Below the pieces are notes generated by a model. It was not told the origin of the DNA, did not search any database, and was given only the letters and a program-made list of their open reading frames with translations. Positions 1 to 14,100 of a DNA stretch of 64,000 nt are shown one piece after another. Source of the DNA: Allacma fusca (Eukaryota; Arthropoda; Collembola; Symphypleona; Sminthuridae); NCBI GenBank assembly GCA_947179485.1, contig OX359246.1, positions 21,514,001-21,578,000 of the forward strand, given 5' to 3'. How positions within the stretch are numbered: position 1 is the stretch's first letter; every line of letters begins with the position of its first letter. Position numbers and translations under genes: made by a program.

Positions 1-2038
1 TTTCCCTATGCAACTTTGTCCACTCATGACTGTTGCTTATGTTTCGCGGTAGATAACGTATAGAATTTATGTTCCCAAATTTGAAACCTTCATGTAAATG
101 AATTGTTTCCAGAAGTGCACTCTTACCAGAGAAAGTTACGAAGAAAGCCAGGTCCTTATTATGGGGTGTAATATAGAATGTCAGTCAAAATAGCCATAAG
201 TCCTTTTCACAAATTACTTTCTAATGTTTCACATGTGCATTGATAAAAATAATTATGTATTTCCAAATGTTCTCTGATTTCCCTTGAATTTTGAATACGA
301 ACTGTGCATATGATGACTCATATCAATTTCCACACAGCTCTCCAGATCATAGGTTGGAGTAGCAGATCCCCTATATTTTATATTTGGACTGAAACAGTGT
401 GGAGCCAAAAGATAACAAATGTGCTCTTGCAAAGGAGTCCTTTACATTAAGAGTGGACTGTAGTACTTCTGAAATAAAATAAAATAATTATGTGTGTACG
501 TATGGAGTCACCCTCATTGGATTTATCGTCTGAATCGGGATTTATCTCCGTCTAAATTGATTTGGCTGACAAGTGCTAGCCTTGCGATTAGAACTGTATG
601 ATAACAGCCCTAATTTGTTTCTTGGATGTGGAAAGGAGGGGGAAATTGTATAAGAATTTTTTTATCATTGTCGCCTCTATATGCTCGTCTTACTGCCACT
701 ATGCATATATTCCTTAATACCTCAAGAGGGAATGAATGGTTGTTCTGCTGTTGTAGATATCTCAATCACAGCCCCCAACTCGGAAGATCACATTTAGATT
801 AAGAGGAAATTACAGGTTGAATAACAAGAGCTACAATCTTCAGGGAAATTGTAGGACTGGGTTTGATTCATGTATTTCTTCCATGACTATTGCTATTACA
901 ATTTTGTGGGGGCAGGAATTTCTTTACAAATTGTCAATTTTTTTGTGAAACTCCACCGAGCATGTGCATTTTCTTACCATCCCATTAAAATAATATGGAA
1001 TAATAATCCTGCTACATGAAACCTACATAGAAAGAAAATTTCTTTATTTTAACGCAACCCCGGGAAGAAAACCTCCCTCACGGAAAGGCACTTTTTTTCA
1101 AACCCGAATATTATTAGCGTGTTGAGAGGTAATCGGAGAAAGTAGGTAAAAAACCCAAACTTTTTGACCTTACGACAGTAAAATGGAAAGTGTGTTGCCA
1201 GTAGAGCCGCACTCCCAAGTGTGAGTCAATAGGTATAGGGAAAAGCGTTCAGCTTTATGGTTATAACTTCCCAAATGGCCGTCCCAGCTGTCGTTGAAAC
1301 TCCTGGACAGGGAAAAAAACGCCCTGAAAAAAACCTTAGGTTCATTCAAAAATTTAAGGGGAACATTTTACGGGAATTTGGTTTTCAAGAATATCAACAA
1401 ATATTTTGGTGAACTATTGGAAACTAAGGTCCTGTAAAATGACTTTATCCCTTTTCTGATATGTGGATGAGCCCTGGGTCTACCTTTTGACACTACAGTG
1501 TGATACCCTCAATTGTGAGGAGGCTACTCATCTTTCAACTACTTGAGCATTATGTATGGGCCTTTTTTCCGTCACTGTGAAAGCATTTGAACTTCCCTCA
1601 TCTCTCCAGCTTACGCTCCCAGTGAGCTCTTGCTATAAGAGCATCCTTGAGAGGAACAAATTTGGGTTGAATTCCAGCGTTGAGATAAAGTCACATATTT
1701 AAAAAAAATTGTAAACGTTTATCTAGATATTCGAAAAGCATTTTCTCAATATAGTAAAAAATCGTTTTGGGCCCCCTTTGTATCAATCCTGTCGGAAGAA
1801 TCCTGTTATGGAGAAAGTGCACTGTAAGAGTAATTCCAAAGATCAATTCAACCTTCAAAATGCAAGGAGTGCAGCTTCCATACATACAACCGTAATTAGG
1901 TTTCTATTGTGTGTGACGCAAGGGAGAGTTTTTGTGAGAAATAATAAAGGCTTGCAAAAATATTCATAAACTTGAACTTGAGTAACCTTCATCCTTCAAA
2001 AATTGATATTACCAATATTTTTTCTCCTATCTTTATAG
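1..2038. other. Upstream intron of the GPCR gene, no exon recognised
   Basis: The first recognised exon at 2039 begins just after TM1, so this stretch should be the 3' part of an intron of the receptor gene. I searched it for a TM1 or hormone-binding-domain exon and recognised none. The reading frames are short and low in complexity. It ends in a usable acceptor (TTTATAG) at 2038. Confidence 0.5.
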
Positions 2039-2165
2039 ATCCATCCGCTGTGACCGAATCACTCTTCACGTCCATTTGATGATTGCTCTCGCTGTGCGGT
2101 TCCTCTTACTCATCATCATCGCTGAACCCACAATTTTTCCTAGGAAGTACCATTATCGCACTGTG
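2039..2165 (+). CDS. GPCR exon: intracellular loop 1 and TM2
   Basis: After one base completing a split codon it encodes SIRCDRITLHVHL followed by a hydrophobic run (ALAVRFLLLIII). This is the loop 1-TM2 pattern of family B1 receptors. Acceptor TTTATAG precedes it, donor GTAAGT follows, and the exon ends in phase 0. Confidence 0.85.
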
Positions 2166-5100
2166 GTAAGTTCTGTTTCTATAAACTCCTTTCAAGACCC
2201 AAATATATGAATACTAAGGAACTAAGCTAAGGAACAAAATTGAATGAAACTATTTTTTATAAATAACAGCAAGCTATAGTAATGATTTTTACGTTTAGTA
2301 AAAAATATTGTGTATGCAAAATTTGTTGACTCTGATGATGCATTGTGGAAATTGTACCTATTTGTGGAACATTATTTATTTCTGTGATTGTACAAAAATC
2401 CAGCAGACCTTTGAGTTGGATTCTTAACAGAGGAGATTTCGGAGATGACTGTTGATTTTATTTTAGGGGTTTCGAGGAAGTTCCTGAAATGTTTCATTGG
2501 ATAAAAGACCGTCTGAAAAGAAATGTAATAGTAGATTATTTGATGGGAGAAAAGATTGAAGGAAATGTTCTTAGACTGGGATTTTTATTTCCATGCCTGC
2601 CTCAAATCTGTTCAAGGCAGGGAATGATGGAAAAATGATAAACATAAATTATGGAGCAATTGCTTTCGATTTCCTCGACGATTGTTCCCTGTTGGAGGAA
2701 CTCCGTGGAAAATTCTTCATTAGATATGTGCTTCCTCACTTTCTCCATAACATTCTTTATGGAGGTTGTGATATGCTGTGTTTCTTCCTTTTTGAATTGT
2801 GTGAATACATATGTGTAGATATGTACCATAGAAAAAATATTTCCCTCTCATTGGACCTAGGTTGTTGTTCGGATAAAATCAAAAACTTTAAGGTAAATTG
2901 ACAAACTTGGCAAGGAGGCTGTGTGAGACGTTGGGTGTAGAGTGTGGAAATGTCAGGAGATGATAGGGCTGGAGCGTGACGGGGAATGTACGGGATTGTC
3001 AATATGTACGTTGTTTTTGGCATTCTTCACGTCAACAAGGACGTGGAATTGACGGTTTAAAAAATAGTGGGCTTGTATGTAGGTACTTATGTATGTGCAA
3101 TGCCACTTATATCCGTACATTTGTTCGAGACAGGAACTGTATTCTCTTTGATGGTTGTCTATTGTTGTTAGGAGAACATTCAGATTGCTATTTGGAGCCT
3201 GGTTGGGAACAAGCCGTAATATGTTGGCAGTAGTTCTATATAAGTAACGGCATGGTGAGAATTTATGCCGTTTCCTTACTGGTGTCCAATAGAATCCAAT
3301 GGAGGGGCTTTTCCTTTATCACACTCCACAAGCAACTACTCGTTCCTTCACTTTCCCTAGTTTCACTCCTTGGATTTTTATGTATCACAGGATCTACTTA
3401 CAGGGTGCTCAGAAACATTTACCTCTTGTTCAGCAAGAAGGTTCTTGTACTGCTTTTATGAAAAATTGACAAACCTAGGAAATGAACCATAAGCTCTCAA
3501 TCAAGTCATAGAATTAAATTTTGAATTAAAAAATTGAAAAAGAAAGTCAGTGAAAGTTGGTGAAAGTTGGTGAAAGTTGGTGAAAATTGGTGAAAGTAGG
3601 TGAAAGTAAATATTTCTATATTGCTTTAATGTGCTTGAGAAATTCTGAAACTGAGAACTGTTCCTGAGAACTCTGTATCTACATTTACGTACAAGATATA
3701 CAGAGTACATAAATACACGCATACATATACTCAAAACGAGCAATTGCCTGCAAACAAAACAGCCGCTATTTTCTAGAATCTCACCCTCCGTAACGCCCAG
3801 GACAGTTATACTAAAGAAGGAGTTTTTCTCACATGTATGTACTTTCTCTAGTTGAGACGGTTGCCTTTTAGTTTTTGAAGTATTGCATTTAACTTTGCAA
3901 AGGATCTTGATGATGTGTTGTTTCGCTCTTTGATATGGACCGAGTCTCAACAAACGAGGAAACACTTTTAGTCATTTTTATGCACAGGACAAAAAATAGG
4001 AAACAAAAGGAAATATTGCTGTTTTCTTACCTCCTTGAAATCGTTGTTTCACTGGTTCAATTTAAGAGTCATTCTTGAGTCTGTTGATCTTTTGAGGAGA
4101 GTAGTGCCTTTTCTTCGGGATCTAACTCTCTCTCTCTCGCTCTAACTTTCTCCTTATATACAGAGCTAATTCCAGCTTGGACGACTCACATTCGATTTTA
4201 TCCCTCCCTTAGCTGAGCTAAATAACTTTAAAGTGGATTTCCTTGTGATATCTGATACGCACTTGTAACTTCTCAGGCTCTTCTCTTCCCCTACGCGTCT
4301 TTGTACTCTTGAGAAATGTGAGCCTGTTTTTGTCACAATGGAACGTGGAGCTGTTACTGTTATTTAGAATTGTTAGAACTTATCCATTGTCTTCATCTGA
4401 CCTTTGACGTTAATTGGGTCTCAGGCTAAACTCCTGGCATTGTCTCTACAGGGATTCCATTTCCAAAGGAAACATTACATCAGTTCTGTGAATGAGTCAA
4501 TTGCCCTATTTAACATCAGTGTTAATTTAAATGTTGGAAATTAATACAAGTTCCCTTCTGCTTTCAAATATGTATCAACTTTCTGTTTAAATGTCTATTC
4601 TCCAAGAACACATTTAATTCATGTTTGCCTCCTTCAAATAAGATTTTATTATCTCGAAAGTGCATATGTATGTGCACACCATCGAGTTAATATTGCATTC
4701 CGAGATTAGGTGCTAGTGAATGCAATGCTCAAATTTAATTGCCAATTTAGCTACTTCTGCCCCAGTCCACTATATTGAAACCATTTGTCAGTGCTGGGTA
4801 TATAGCCCAAGGCTAAACACCCTTTCATGGGATTTCAAATCTAGAGTTTCTCAATGCAAAATTTGAAATACACTCCTTAATTTGAGTTCCAAATTTTGTG
4901 AAGCCTACTGAAATTTTGACCAGGTTCCTGACCACCCAGTCCATAGATTTTCCTGTGTAGGTGATCCCCTGTGGAGAACGTAAGTAAATTTTTGTGGGCA
5001 TGATCGGGTAACGCTCTCGTAATCCTTTGGTAACCCACCTGTGAAATAGAGTGCCTGCTAGCGGTATAGTGCACCAAAAAGCCGGGTTAATGAGGCTCCA

Positions 5101-8100
5101 CACGGTTTGAGTATACTCAAATGCCTTGTGATCTCTTCACGTCTCAAGGGACTAGTCAAGTTGTTGTTGGTGATTCTAATGTCAGTTTCACAGCCCCAGA
5201 ATGACAGTTGCGTAGGAGAAAGTGCCTCCTTAGGAAACGAGGTGCTTCCGTAAAGGAGCCATGGAATCGTCAGATGTATTGTGGGACGGTCAATGGACAG
5301 AAATAAAAAAGCTACTTTAAGTAACGGCCAGACACTCCCAAGGAATAATAAAAATGCAAACTAATAGGACCAAGACGGGAAGATACAAAAAGGGTATGCG
5401 TAGGGTGAAAGTCAAATAATTCAGTCTAAGGAGATAATCGTAGTTTCCCTTGGAAAAAATTCTGTAACCGGCGTGACAGTTATTGTAAATGGGAAATCAA
5501 GTTAAACAATAGTGAAGGATTCCAATAATAAGAGCCGTTCCTTAACAATTTACTCACGATCCGTAATTTGAGTTTCAATTGTGGCACTTATGGTTCTTTC
5601 TCCGTACTGGAACATATTCTCAAATCAGAGTTTGCTTAGGATGGGGAAAATACTACATTGAAGCTAGAGGACAAAACGAGATAATACCCTACCCTTTAGT
5701 ATATACATAGATACGTTGAGATTATACGGAATTTTTGTCAATATAGGTTTTTGGAACATGTTCCAGACTTGAGGATGCATATAAAACGTCTTAGAAGGGG
5801 AATCTTTGAAAGGGAAAGATCACATCCGACTGTGTCTCATTGTCATTCAAACGACGGGTGGAAGACGATTTGGAAGTGCTACTTTCCGAGTGAGTTTAAA
5901 CCAAGCTTGGAGATTTTGTCTTGCTGACTTCAATGATACTCGGAGTACCGCTGCTCTTTCTGTGTAGCCATAAGCACTTCGTCCGCCTCTGAAATACTCC
6001 TCAATATAAGGAGTCTCTGGTAGGACCGAGGGGGATTTTTTTAAAGATTGAAGTCCATCACTCAAGAATGGTAAATGACAAATGTTATTTACCATTCAGT
6101 CCGTCCTCAATGAGGTTTTGCACTGTACTATTGGCAATGAACTTCACATGAAGTTAATATGCATACTTTCTCTTTCTGAAGACAGTTCTTGTTCTTATAA
6201 AGCTTCGTTATATTCCGCTTCTCGTTAAGTCGAAAGCCTTATAAGCCACCCCACTAGGTCGTGCTCGCAATGGTAACCATACGACTTTACATGTCATATA
6301 CATAATTACGTGCATACTATGGCACAGAGCACAGTGCCTTAACATCAGGGTTTATGGACCTTTGATTTCCTGAAGGTCCTTCTACGAAGATACATTTTTT
6401 GAGGACAAGTCCTCGAGAGGGTTACGAAATTCCCAACGCGTAAGCGAAGTTGCGTTTTGGTTCTTAGCTTGGGTTCCTTAAGCCTTGCGTAAATGGGGAA
6501 TTCAAGGCGCATGACTTGATTGCTTGGGTTATTTTTGACCTCGAATGGTCAACAAACCCCTCGGTCAATTGCAGTTTTTACTTTAGTGAGTTTTGGTATG
6601 TGAAATTGCTAACGATACTCTAAGTTTGAGAAGGAATCCGATTGGATCGGGAGAGTCTCAATGGTCCTCGAGACATTCCTAAATGGAACAAAATATACCA
6701 ATGTATTACAATAGTTCCTTGCAATCCACAGGTAAGTAGATGGATTATACATTACTTCGTGGTATCAATGAAAGTAGAAATACCATATTTATTTTAGTAG
6801 TCACAATTGGAAACCATAACTTTTACGTGATCCAATACCAATTATATGAGGGTTTACCACATATGCACAACAATGGTTCATTATGGGAATTCACAAGATG
6901 TATGAATTACAATTGGCCCATATGTAAAAGCATAAATTATAATTATGTATAACAATGGTCATTCATGGAAAACCATAGGGCACAGGTATTGCAATTGACG
7001 CATACGTAAAGGCATAGCGTATTTATATATCAATGACCCACGTGCAAAATCATAGGCCATACGTAAAAGAAAAGCGTATATGTAGATATAACAATTGCAT
7101 AAAATCATAGTCCATACGTATTACAATGGTCTTATATGTAAAATCATGCATTTACATGCAGTGCAATATGTAACAGCATAGGTCACAGTAGTACTCGGAC
7201 CAGTTCAGTTCAAAACCGAAAAATTCCGATTCGGTTCTGTTCGTGGTAGAATATGAATTACGAGTATGGGTGAAGAAGTGGAGTTCAAAAGTGTACTGTA
7301 TGGATCAATGTGGTGGCAAAGAAATCTCTTTAACTAGTAATTTTAAGGCTGACAAAAAAAAAGAAATAATGTTTTATTTGAAGGTCAGTTGGACAGAGTA
7401 ACTGTCTGGAGTTGGAGACGGAATGCTCTCCGAATATAATGTTTGTTTATAGGCTAGTGTTGCATTGCCTTCTGCCAATATTAAAATAAGTTAAAACTAA
7501 AATTAGATCCCTTTGCATTCTTGGGACAGGAAAAAGGTACCTCCATGAGGCCATTAAACCTGTCCTTCTTTTGGTTTTTCTTATGCATTCATATAACACA
7601 ACCATACATAAGCATCCAAATACATATACATACATACATACACAAACATTTGGAGTTCATGACCTTTAGGTCATGTTTACATGAATGCACCAACTAATTT
7701 CAGGAGTGATAAAAAGCAATCTATTATACAGAACAACGGTCCTTGGTGGCGGTTAGTTTGAATACACGTATTTTTTAATCTCTCCATCCTAAACCAAAAC
7801 TTTATTTGCAAAATTTCGTGTTTTTGGTCCTTGACGTGTTCTCACACTCCAGAAAATTATTACCCAAACATTGTTATCCCCAGGAGTGGTACCATTGTTC
7901 CAATACCTATCAAGCCCAGGGTTTAAATGTTGCGTAAAGTTTCTCATATGCTATAGCATAGGCTCACAACATCAATAACTATCTGACCTGATGAGAAGTC
8001 GGCTTCCTCCGGCTACCCAGGCTCTGCCAGGCAATTAAGTTTGCAAAAGTAGTTTTGGTATTCAAAAACGTGAGGCGGGCCTGGGGGCTCTTCGTGTAAG

Positions 8101-11100
8101 TCTTTTTATTGACATCCGGGTTCGAATTAATAATTACACAGGAAAAACAACCACAGAATATTATTACGAATTATTTTTCTTCTGTTGCCCTCTGAGGTCT
8201 GGGATGGTGGTCAATCGCTCACCGAGTCAAGCGGATACTACAAATTCTACTTCCAAACGAAAATTGTCTGATCATCCAGAAGAGATGGATTCATCCGAGG
8301 CTCCCAACAAGATCCACAAACCAGAACAGGCATCAAGTTCTCCCGCAGGCCATATGGATCTTAACCAAATTGCCTTGTTGATAAAAGATGTGGAATCAAA
8401 TTTAACCTCTCTTCTTGAATCTAAGCTTCAGATTGTGGAAACCAAGTGTGTATCACTTCAAGCCAGTATGGATGTTCAATCCAACGCGATCTCAGAACTA
8501 CAGTCACGGGTGTGTGCCCAGGAGGAAATCATCACATCACTCCGTGCCCAGACGTTCCACTTGGATAATAATGCTAACTTCCAGAGTCATGAATCCAGAC
8601 CACTAAATCTAATTGTTAAAGGCCTGCCAGCACCCTCGATTAATAACCAAGCGGACGCAGTCTCAATAATCAAGAACAATCTTCTCCCCAAACTGTGGAG
8701 TATATCTGAGGATGCAAATACTGTCATGGAGTGGTTCGATGTTGAATACTTCACACCAAACCCAAATAAAGCCTTGTCAAATCAACAACAACAGTCACAT
8801 CCCAAAGCAATATACAAACTTAAATTTAAGCAGATGAAGAACTTGCAATTATTCAGAGCCAGGTGCAAATCCTTGAGAGGTCCAGATATTTCGGTCGGGG
8901 ACGACCTAAATCGTCAACAACAGAACATCCGAGCTCACCTTCTATCTAAAAGGAGGGATCTTAAGGCCCAGAACATATCAAGCTTCATTTATGCCAATAG
9001 ATACTTGATAATCAAGAGCCCGCCAGGAGAAGACGTTTTTTTGGAATCCAATGGATACTCTTTTATGGAAATTCCTCAAATCCCTAACTACAGGCCCAGG
9101 CCAATTCGTTCGTCACAACCTCACTCACAATAGGAATCAGGCGACCCCATATTTTATCCAAATTTTTGTAATATTTTATACTGGAACTGTAATGGCTTCA
9201 AAAACTTTCTCAATTTATGCAGCAATGATAGGTCCTACTTCTCAAGAGCAGATATATTCTGTTTGGCTGAAACATGGCTCACTCAATCAGACTTTAAATT
9301 TGACATTTCCGAACTCTTAAATTTTAATGTTTTTAGTAATCCCGCTACAAAACAAAGTCTGATTGGAAGGCCAAGTGGAGGCATTCTAACGTTTATCAAT
9401 AAGGATTTTTTAGTGATCAAACATTTCCATACGCGTAACTTTCTCAGCTCTTTTGTATTAAAGAATATTTTATCGCAAAAAATTTTAATAGTACTTTTTA
9501 TTTATGCTAAACCAGGTAACGCTAACAGCAGTCTTATTTCAGAACTTGAAGATGTGATAGAGGAGCTATCCATGGAGTATCCAGGAGAGGTCATGTTTGT
9601 TTACGGGGACGCGAATGCAAGGATCGGGGGACTTGACTATTTTCCAGATTTTGATTTTCCTAGTGTTAACAAAGCCAGGACGAGTCAGGACCCAATAAGA
9701 AACGCGAGAGGAAATCTACTTTTTTCTAAGCTTTCGGATAGAAACTTTACTCTCCTCAACGGTCGCTGTAGGAATGACAGTCCTGCAAATTTCACATATA
9801 TTTCAACTAATGGCTCTAGTGTGTGTCCTATGCTGGGCAAATATTCCGGCGCTGGAACATACGTATGACTTGAAGCTCCTTAATGTTTCTTTATCTCCTC
9901 ATCTCCCCGTCCACTTAAACCTGGTAAACTTTAAGGCTACCGTGCCACTGGTAAAGGTTCTTGTAAATAAATTAACTATAAAATGGAAGGGTTCTTCTAA
10001 CAAATACTCGGAATCTCTATTAACAAACTTAAGTTTAATTCCAGAATCTCTTGAGGTCGAAAATTACAGCCAACTTATAACGGATGCTGTGAAATCGGCA
10101 GCAATCAAAAGCGGGATGCAAAACTCAATCTTAATTAATAAGGCAATTTCTCGTGACAAACCTTGGTACGACCATGAGTGTAGGCGTTCCCGTGCATTTG
10201 TAATTCGAAAACTTAAGACCGTTAGGAAAAATTATACAATTCGAGCTTCTAGGGAGGAGTATCAGGAGGCAAGAACTGCTCACAGAAATCTAATCAAGTC
10301 CAAGAAAAAAATACATGGAGATCGTATAAAATTTTGCTTAAGTAACCCTAAGAACACTTCGGTTTTTTGGAAGACGTTTAACTCTTTTAAATCACGCCCA
10401 GCCTCCGATAACCCTATCTCGGTAGAGTGTTGGGAAAGATTTTATGCGGAAGTAATGCCTCCCAAGATCCAGTCAATTCTATTGATGGAGCCATTAAAAA
10501 ACCCATTCGACGAACTACTCGATTCCCCTATCACTATTGTAGAATTACAGTCCTCTCTGAAATCCCTAAAAAATAACAAGTCCCCTGGTACGGACGGTCT
10601 CTCCAATGAATTTTGGAAGTTCGCATCAGATGAACTTTGCCTTCACTTGCTCGTACTTTTTAACTCCACTATTTCAACAGGCCTTACCCCTAAACAATGG
10701 TCAGAAATTGAGCTTTTTATGCCTTTTAAAAAAGGAGAAAAAACATTACCAGGCAACTTTAGGGGTATTGCACTGATTAATACCATTACAAAACTTTTCA
10801 CCAGAATTTTATACAGCCGACTGTCCGTCTGGTGTGAAAAGAAGGGTATTCTACCAGAAACTCAGTGCGGTTTCCGAAAACACAGGGGATGCATGGATCA
10901 AATATTTACCCTGCTTGCAATTATACAAACCAAACTTCACACCCCAGGGGGTAAACTCTTTGCGCTTTTTGTGGATCTGGCCCGCGCATTTGACTCCCTG
11001 AATCACAATCTCTTATGGGTAAAACTTGCCACCTTCGGAGTTAGTTCCAATTTTATTAAAATCATAAAGTCCCTTTATGACAATGCAGTAATTAAAGTCA

Positions 11101-14100
11101 GGGTGGGCACAGGGCACACGTCGGCTTTTGAAGTTTCACAAGGGGTCCTTCAAGGGGACATTCTAAGCCCCTTGTTATTCGCCATATATATATCTGACTT
11201 GGATAGTTTCTTTGATCTTAGGGGAGCTTGTCCAGTCGGTCTTGGAGGCAATAACTCTGTCAACCACTTATTGTTAGCGGATGACAATGTAACCCTTGCA
11301 GAATCTAAAATGAGCCTTCAATATAAAATCTCAATTTTAGACGAATATTGTGACAGAAACTATCTAAGTATAAACCTTTCGAAGACCAAAATAGTCATTT
11401 TTCGGAGAGGGGGATTTTTAATGGACCCCTGGTCATGGTTTTTGAAGGGGAAACAAATTGAAATTGTGCCGGAATATACTTATTTAGGGGTTAAATTTAG
11501 TGCTTTCGCCTCTTTTCGTAGAGCAGCCGGAGATATGAAACGTAAATCATTAGCAACCATAGGTCCCACAATTAAGGTTCTTAATGCTACGAATACTGAT
11601 TCTTGGGATGCAAGGATGAAACTTCTTGACTCTGTAGTAATCCCAACAATGACATATGCCTCTGAAATCTGGGCCGTTGACGTGCCTGAGGAGGTAGAAA
11701 TAGTCCAGAATCAGTTCTTAAAAAAACTTATGTGGCTCCCTCAGGATACTCCTTCGTATGCTCTACGAATTGAAACTGGCAGAATAAAGGTATTTTATCG
11801 GAAGATAAATTGGGCCCTACGTTTGTGGTTCAAGATTTTATTAATGCCTGTAACTAGACTCGTCAGAATAAGTTATGAACGACTGAGGATGGTTTGCCAA
11901 CTAGACGGTCACAATAGCAACATAAGATCCTGGACAAACTTTATCAGGGACACGCTACATAAACATGGGTTCATCCATGTTTGGGAGTTTCAGTCAGCTG
12001 AATACCTTGCAGGATTCTTTACTCACATAATGGCTGTAATTTTCGAATCTTTCATAGATTCGGACATAAAAATGATTAAGGACTCCTCCTCTATTCCATC
12101 GTACAAATACATTAAAACCCACTTCTCCACCTCCAACTACCTTACCTACAAAATTCCTTTCCAGTACATACGTCTAATGGCTAATATAAGATTACACTCA
12201 CAGATTTTATACGCTGGCAGATCAAAGCTTAAATTTTCAACCCCTGATCCGTGCATTCTCTGTAACCTGCAGGAGCAGGACGACCTACTCCATATATTAA
12301 CTAGGTGTCGTATATATGATCAACCCAGAAGTTCAATATTAGAAAAATTTCAACTCAATAAACTCCGATCGGAGATATCTCTTCTATCACTTCTCAAGAA
12401 TCCCTCCAAGGATCTCATTTGTGCTATCTTTAAATTTATTCATAATTGTATTTCAAGAAATACCTTTGTAGAAGCTTTATAACTTAATTAATACAATTTA
12501 AACTGACATATGTACATAATTAATCTTCTTTGTTTTAATCATCAACCCATTTTGCCTTATATGGATGATATGGGCGCCGCCCGAAAAAAATCCTAAATAA
12601 ATCTGAATCTGAATCTGAATCTGAATCTGAATCTGAAAACTAAAATTAGATCCCTTTGCATTCTTGGGACAGGAAAAAGGTACCTCCATGAGGCCATTAA
12701 ACCTGTCCTTCTTTTGGGTTTTCTTATGCATTCATATAACACAACCATACATAAGCATCCAAATACATATACATACATACATACACAAACATTTGGAGTT
12801 CATGACCTTTAGGTCATGTTTACATGAATGCACCAACTAATTTCAGGAGTGATAAAAAGCAATCTATTATACAGAACAATAATACAAGTAGGGTGATGTA
12901 GTAAATGGAAAAAGTCATAGGTGAGGTGCTGTAGCAATTGGCAGAGCCATCCACAAGGTACAATAGTAAGTGGTCGGTTCGATACATACAAAATGGCATA
13001 ACTTCAACTTAGCATAACTTTTAAGTTATTCGGGCGAATCCGTCAATTTTACATACTAACAGCATCTAAACATTACCGGCTACACGCTGGTAATGAGAAA
13101 GCTCAACTATAGTATATTGGTTCAAAAATTATAAACAAATGATAAAAAATGACCTTCCTTCCATAATTTCAGATTAGCATAACTTTTGAGTTATTTGGGC
13201 AAATTCACCAATCTTACATACCAACAGCATCTACGCATTACCGGCTGCACGCTGATGAGAAATCTCAAGGATAGTATATTGGATCAAACGTTATAAGCCA
13301 ATGATGTAAAAACATGCCTATTTTACAGGCATTCCTCAAATTACCCCATAATGGTGATTATTGACGAAGTAATGGAACATACAACTCAAATATATAAACA
13401 ATCAGTAGTCAGTTAATGCACACTTAATCACGTAGTAAACATCATGTTATTATCAGTTTAAAGGTTACTGAACCAGTGTCTAGAAGTTACCATAAACTAG
13501 GATAAAAAACATAAAATTCCTGAAACTTGCAGCTGATTTGAAACTGAGTTTGATTCATTATAAATAGAGTTCAGTTCAGCTGTTGAACTGAACTGAACAG
13601 TTCGATTCAGTATTTGAATCGAACTGAACCATGTAATGCAAACTGCAGTTAAAACGGTTTGCAAACGGGCTCCTTGCTGAAAATGTCGCCACCAACGTAC
13701 ATTCTTATCTTTCATTCTCATATTATAGTTATTTAACGAATAATGAACAGTTTATTAACTACTTTATTATTTAACAATTTTTCTTTTAATAATTCCATGG
13801 GACATTGCTATGTTGCTGGACCAAGCTTGGGGCTAAAGAAGTTGCATTTCGCATTACTTTCTTTAAAACTTCAACAGCTACCTAACATTTTGGTTTTATT
13901 ACGGAGAAGAAAAAATTAAAATTGATACGAATCCTAAGGAATATGTAAATACTGAATTCGCCCAAAGCTGCACTGCTAAATGGAAGCAATGGATTACTAA
14001 AAGTAGATTCTGAAACAGAGCCATTACAGAGTACCGTCATCATAATTTGTGCATTCCCCTGTTTCAACATATGTAACCTAATTTACTTTGAACTTTAGGT

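Larger units (their letters stand above)
7737..12635 (+). mobile_element. Non-LTR retrotransposon (LINE) with ORF1, APE endonuclease and reverse transcriptase
   Basis: A 4.9-kb element in the sense orientation of the receptor intron. In order: a 5' leader of about 470 bp, ORF1 (8204-9133), ORF2 with APE-type endonuclease and reverse transcriptase (9134-12482), a short 3' UTR with a GGGCGCCGCCC hairpin-like palindrome near 12571, and a 3' end of about six ATCTGA repeats. A simple-repeat tail in place of poly(A) occurs in several LINE clades. The domain set fits the CR1/Jockey/I group, but I cannot name the clade. It appears nearly full-length with one frameshift in ORF2, so it is probably a recent insertion. 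Confidence 0.9.

Noticed and set aside
3501-3965. 154-residue - strand open frame in the first visible receptor intron
   Set aside because: Its C-terminal part is translated from the 10-bp minisatellite, and the rest shows no domain, acceptor/donor pair or codon pattern.
7447-7635. - strand open frame repeated at 12593-12778
   Set aside because: Both are translations of the 244-bp direct repeat, including its ATACAT microsatellite; no sign of a protein family.
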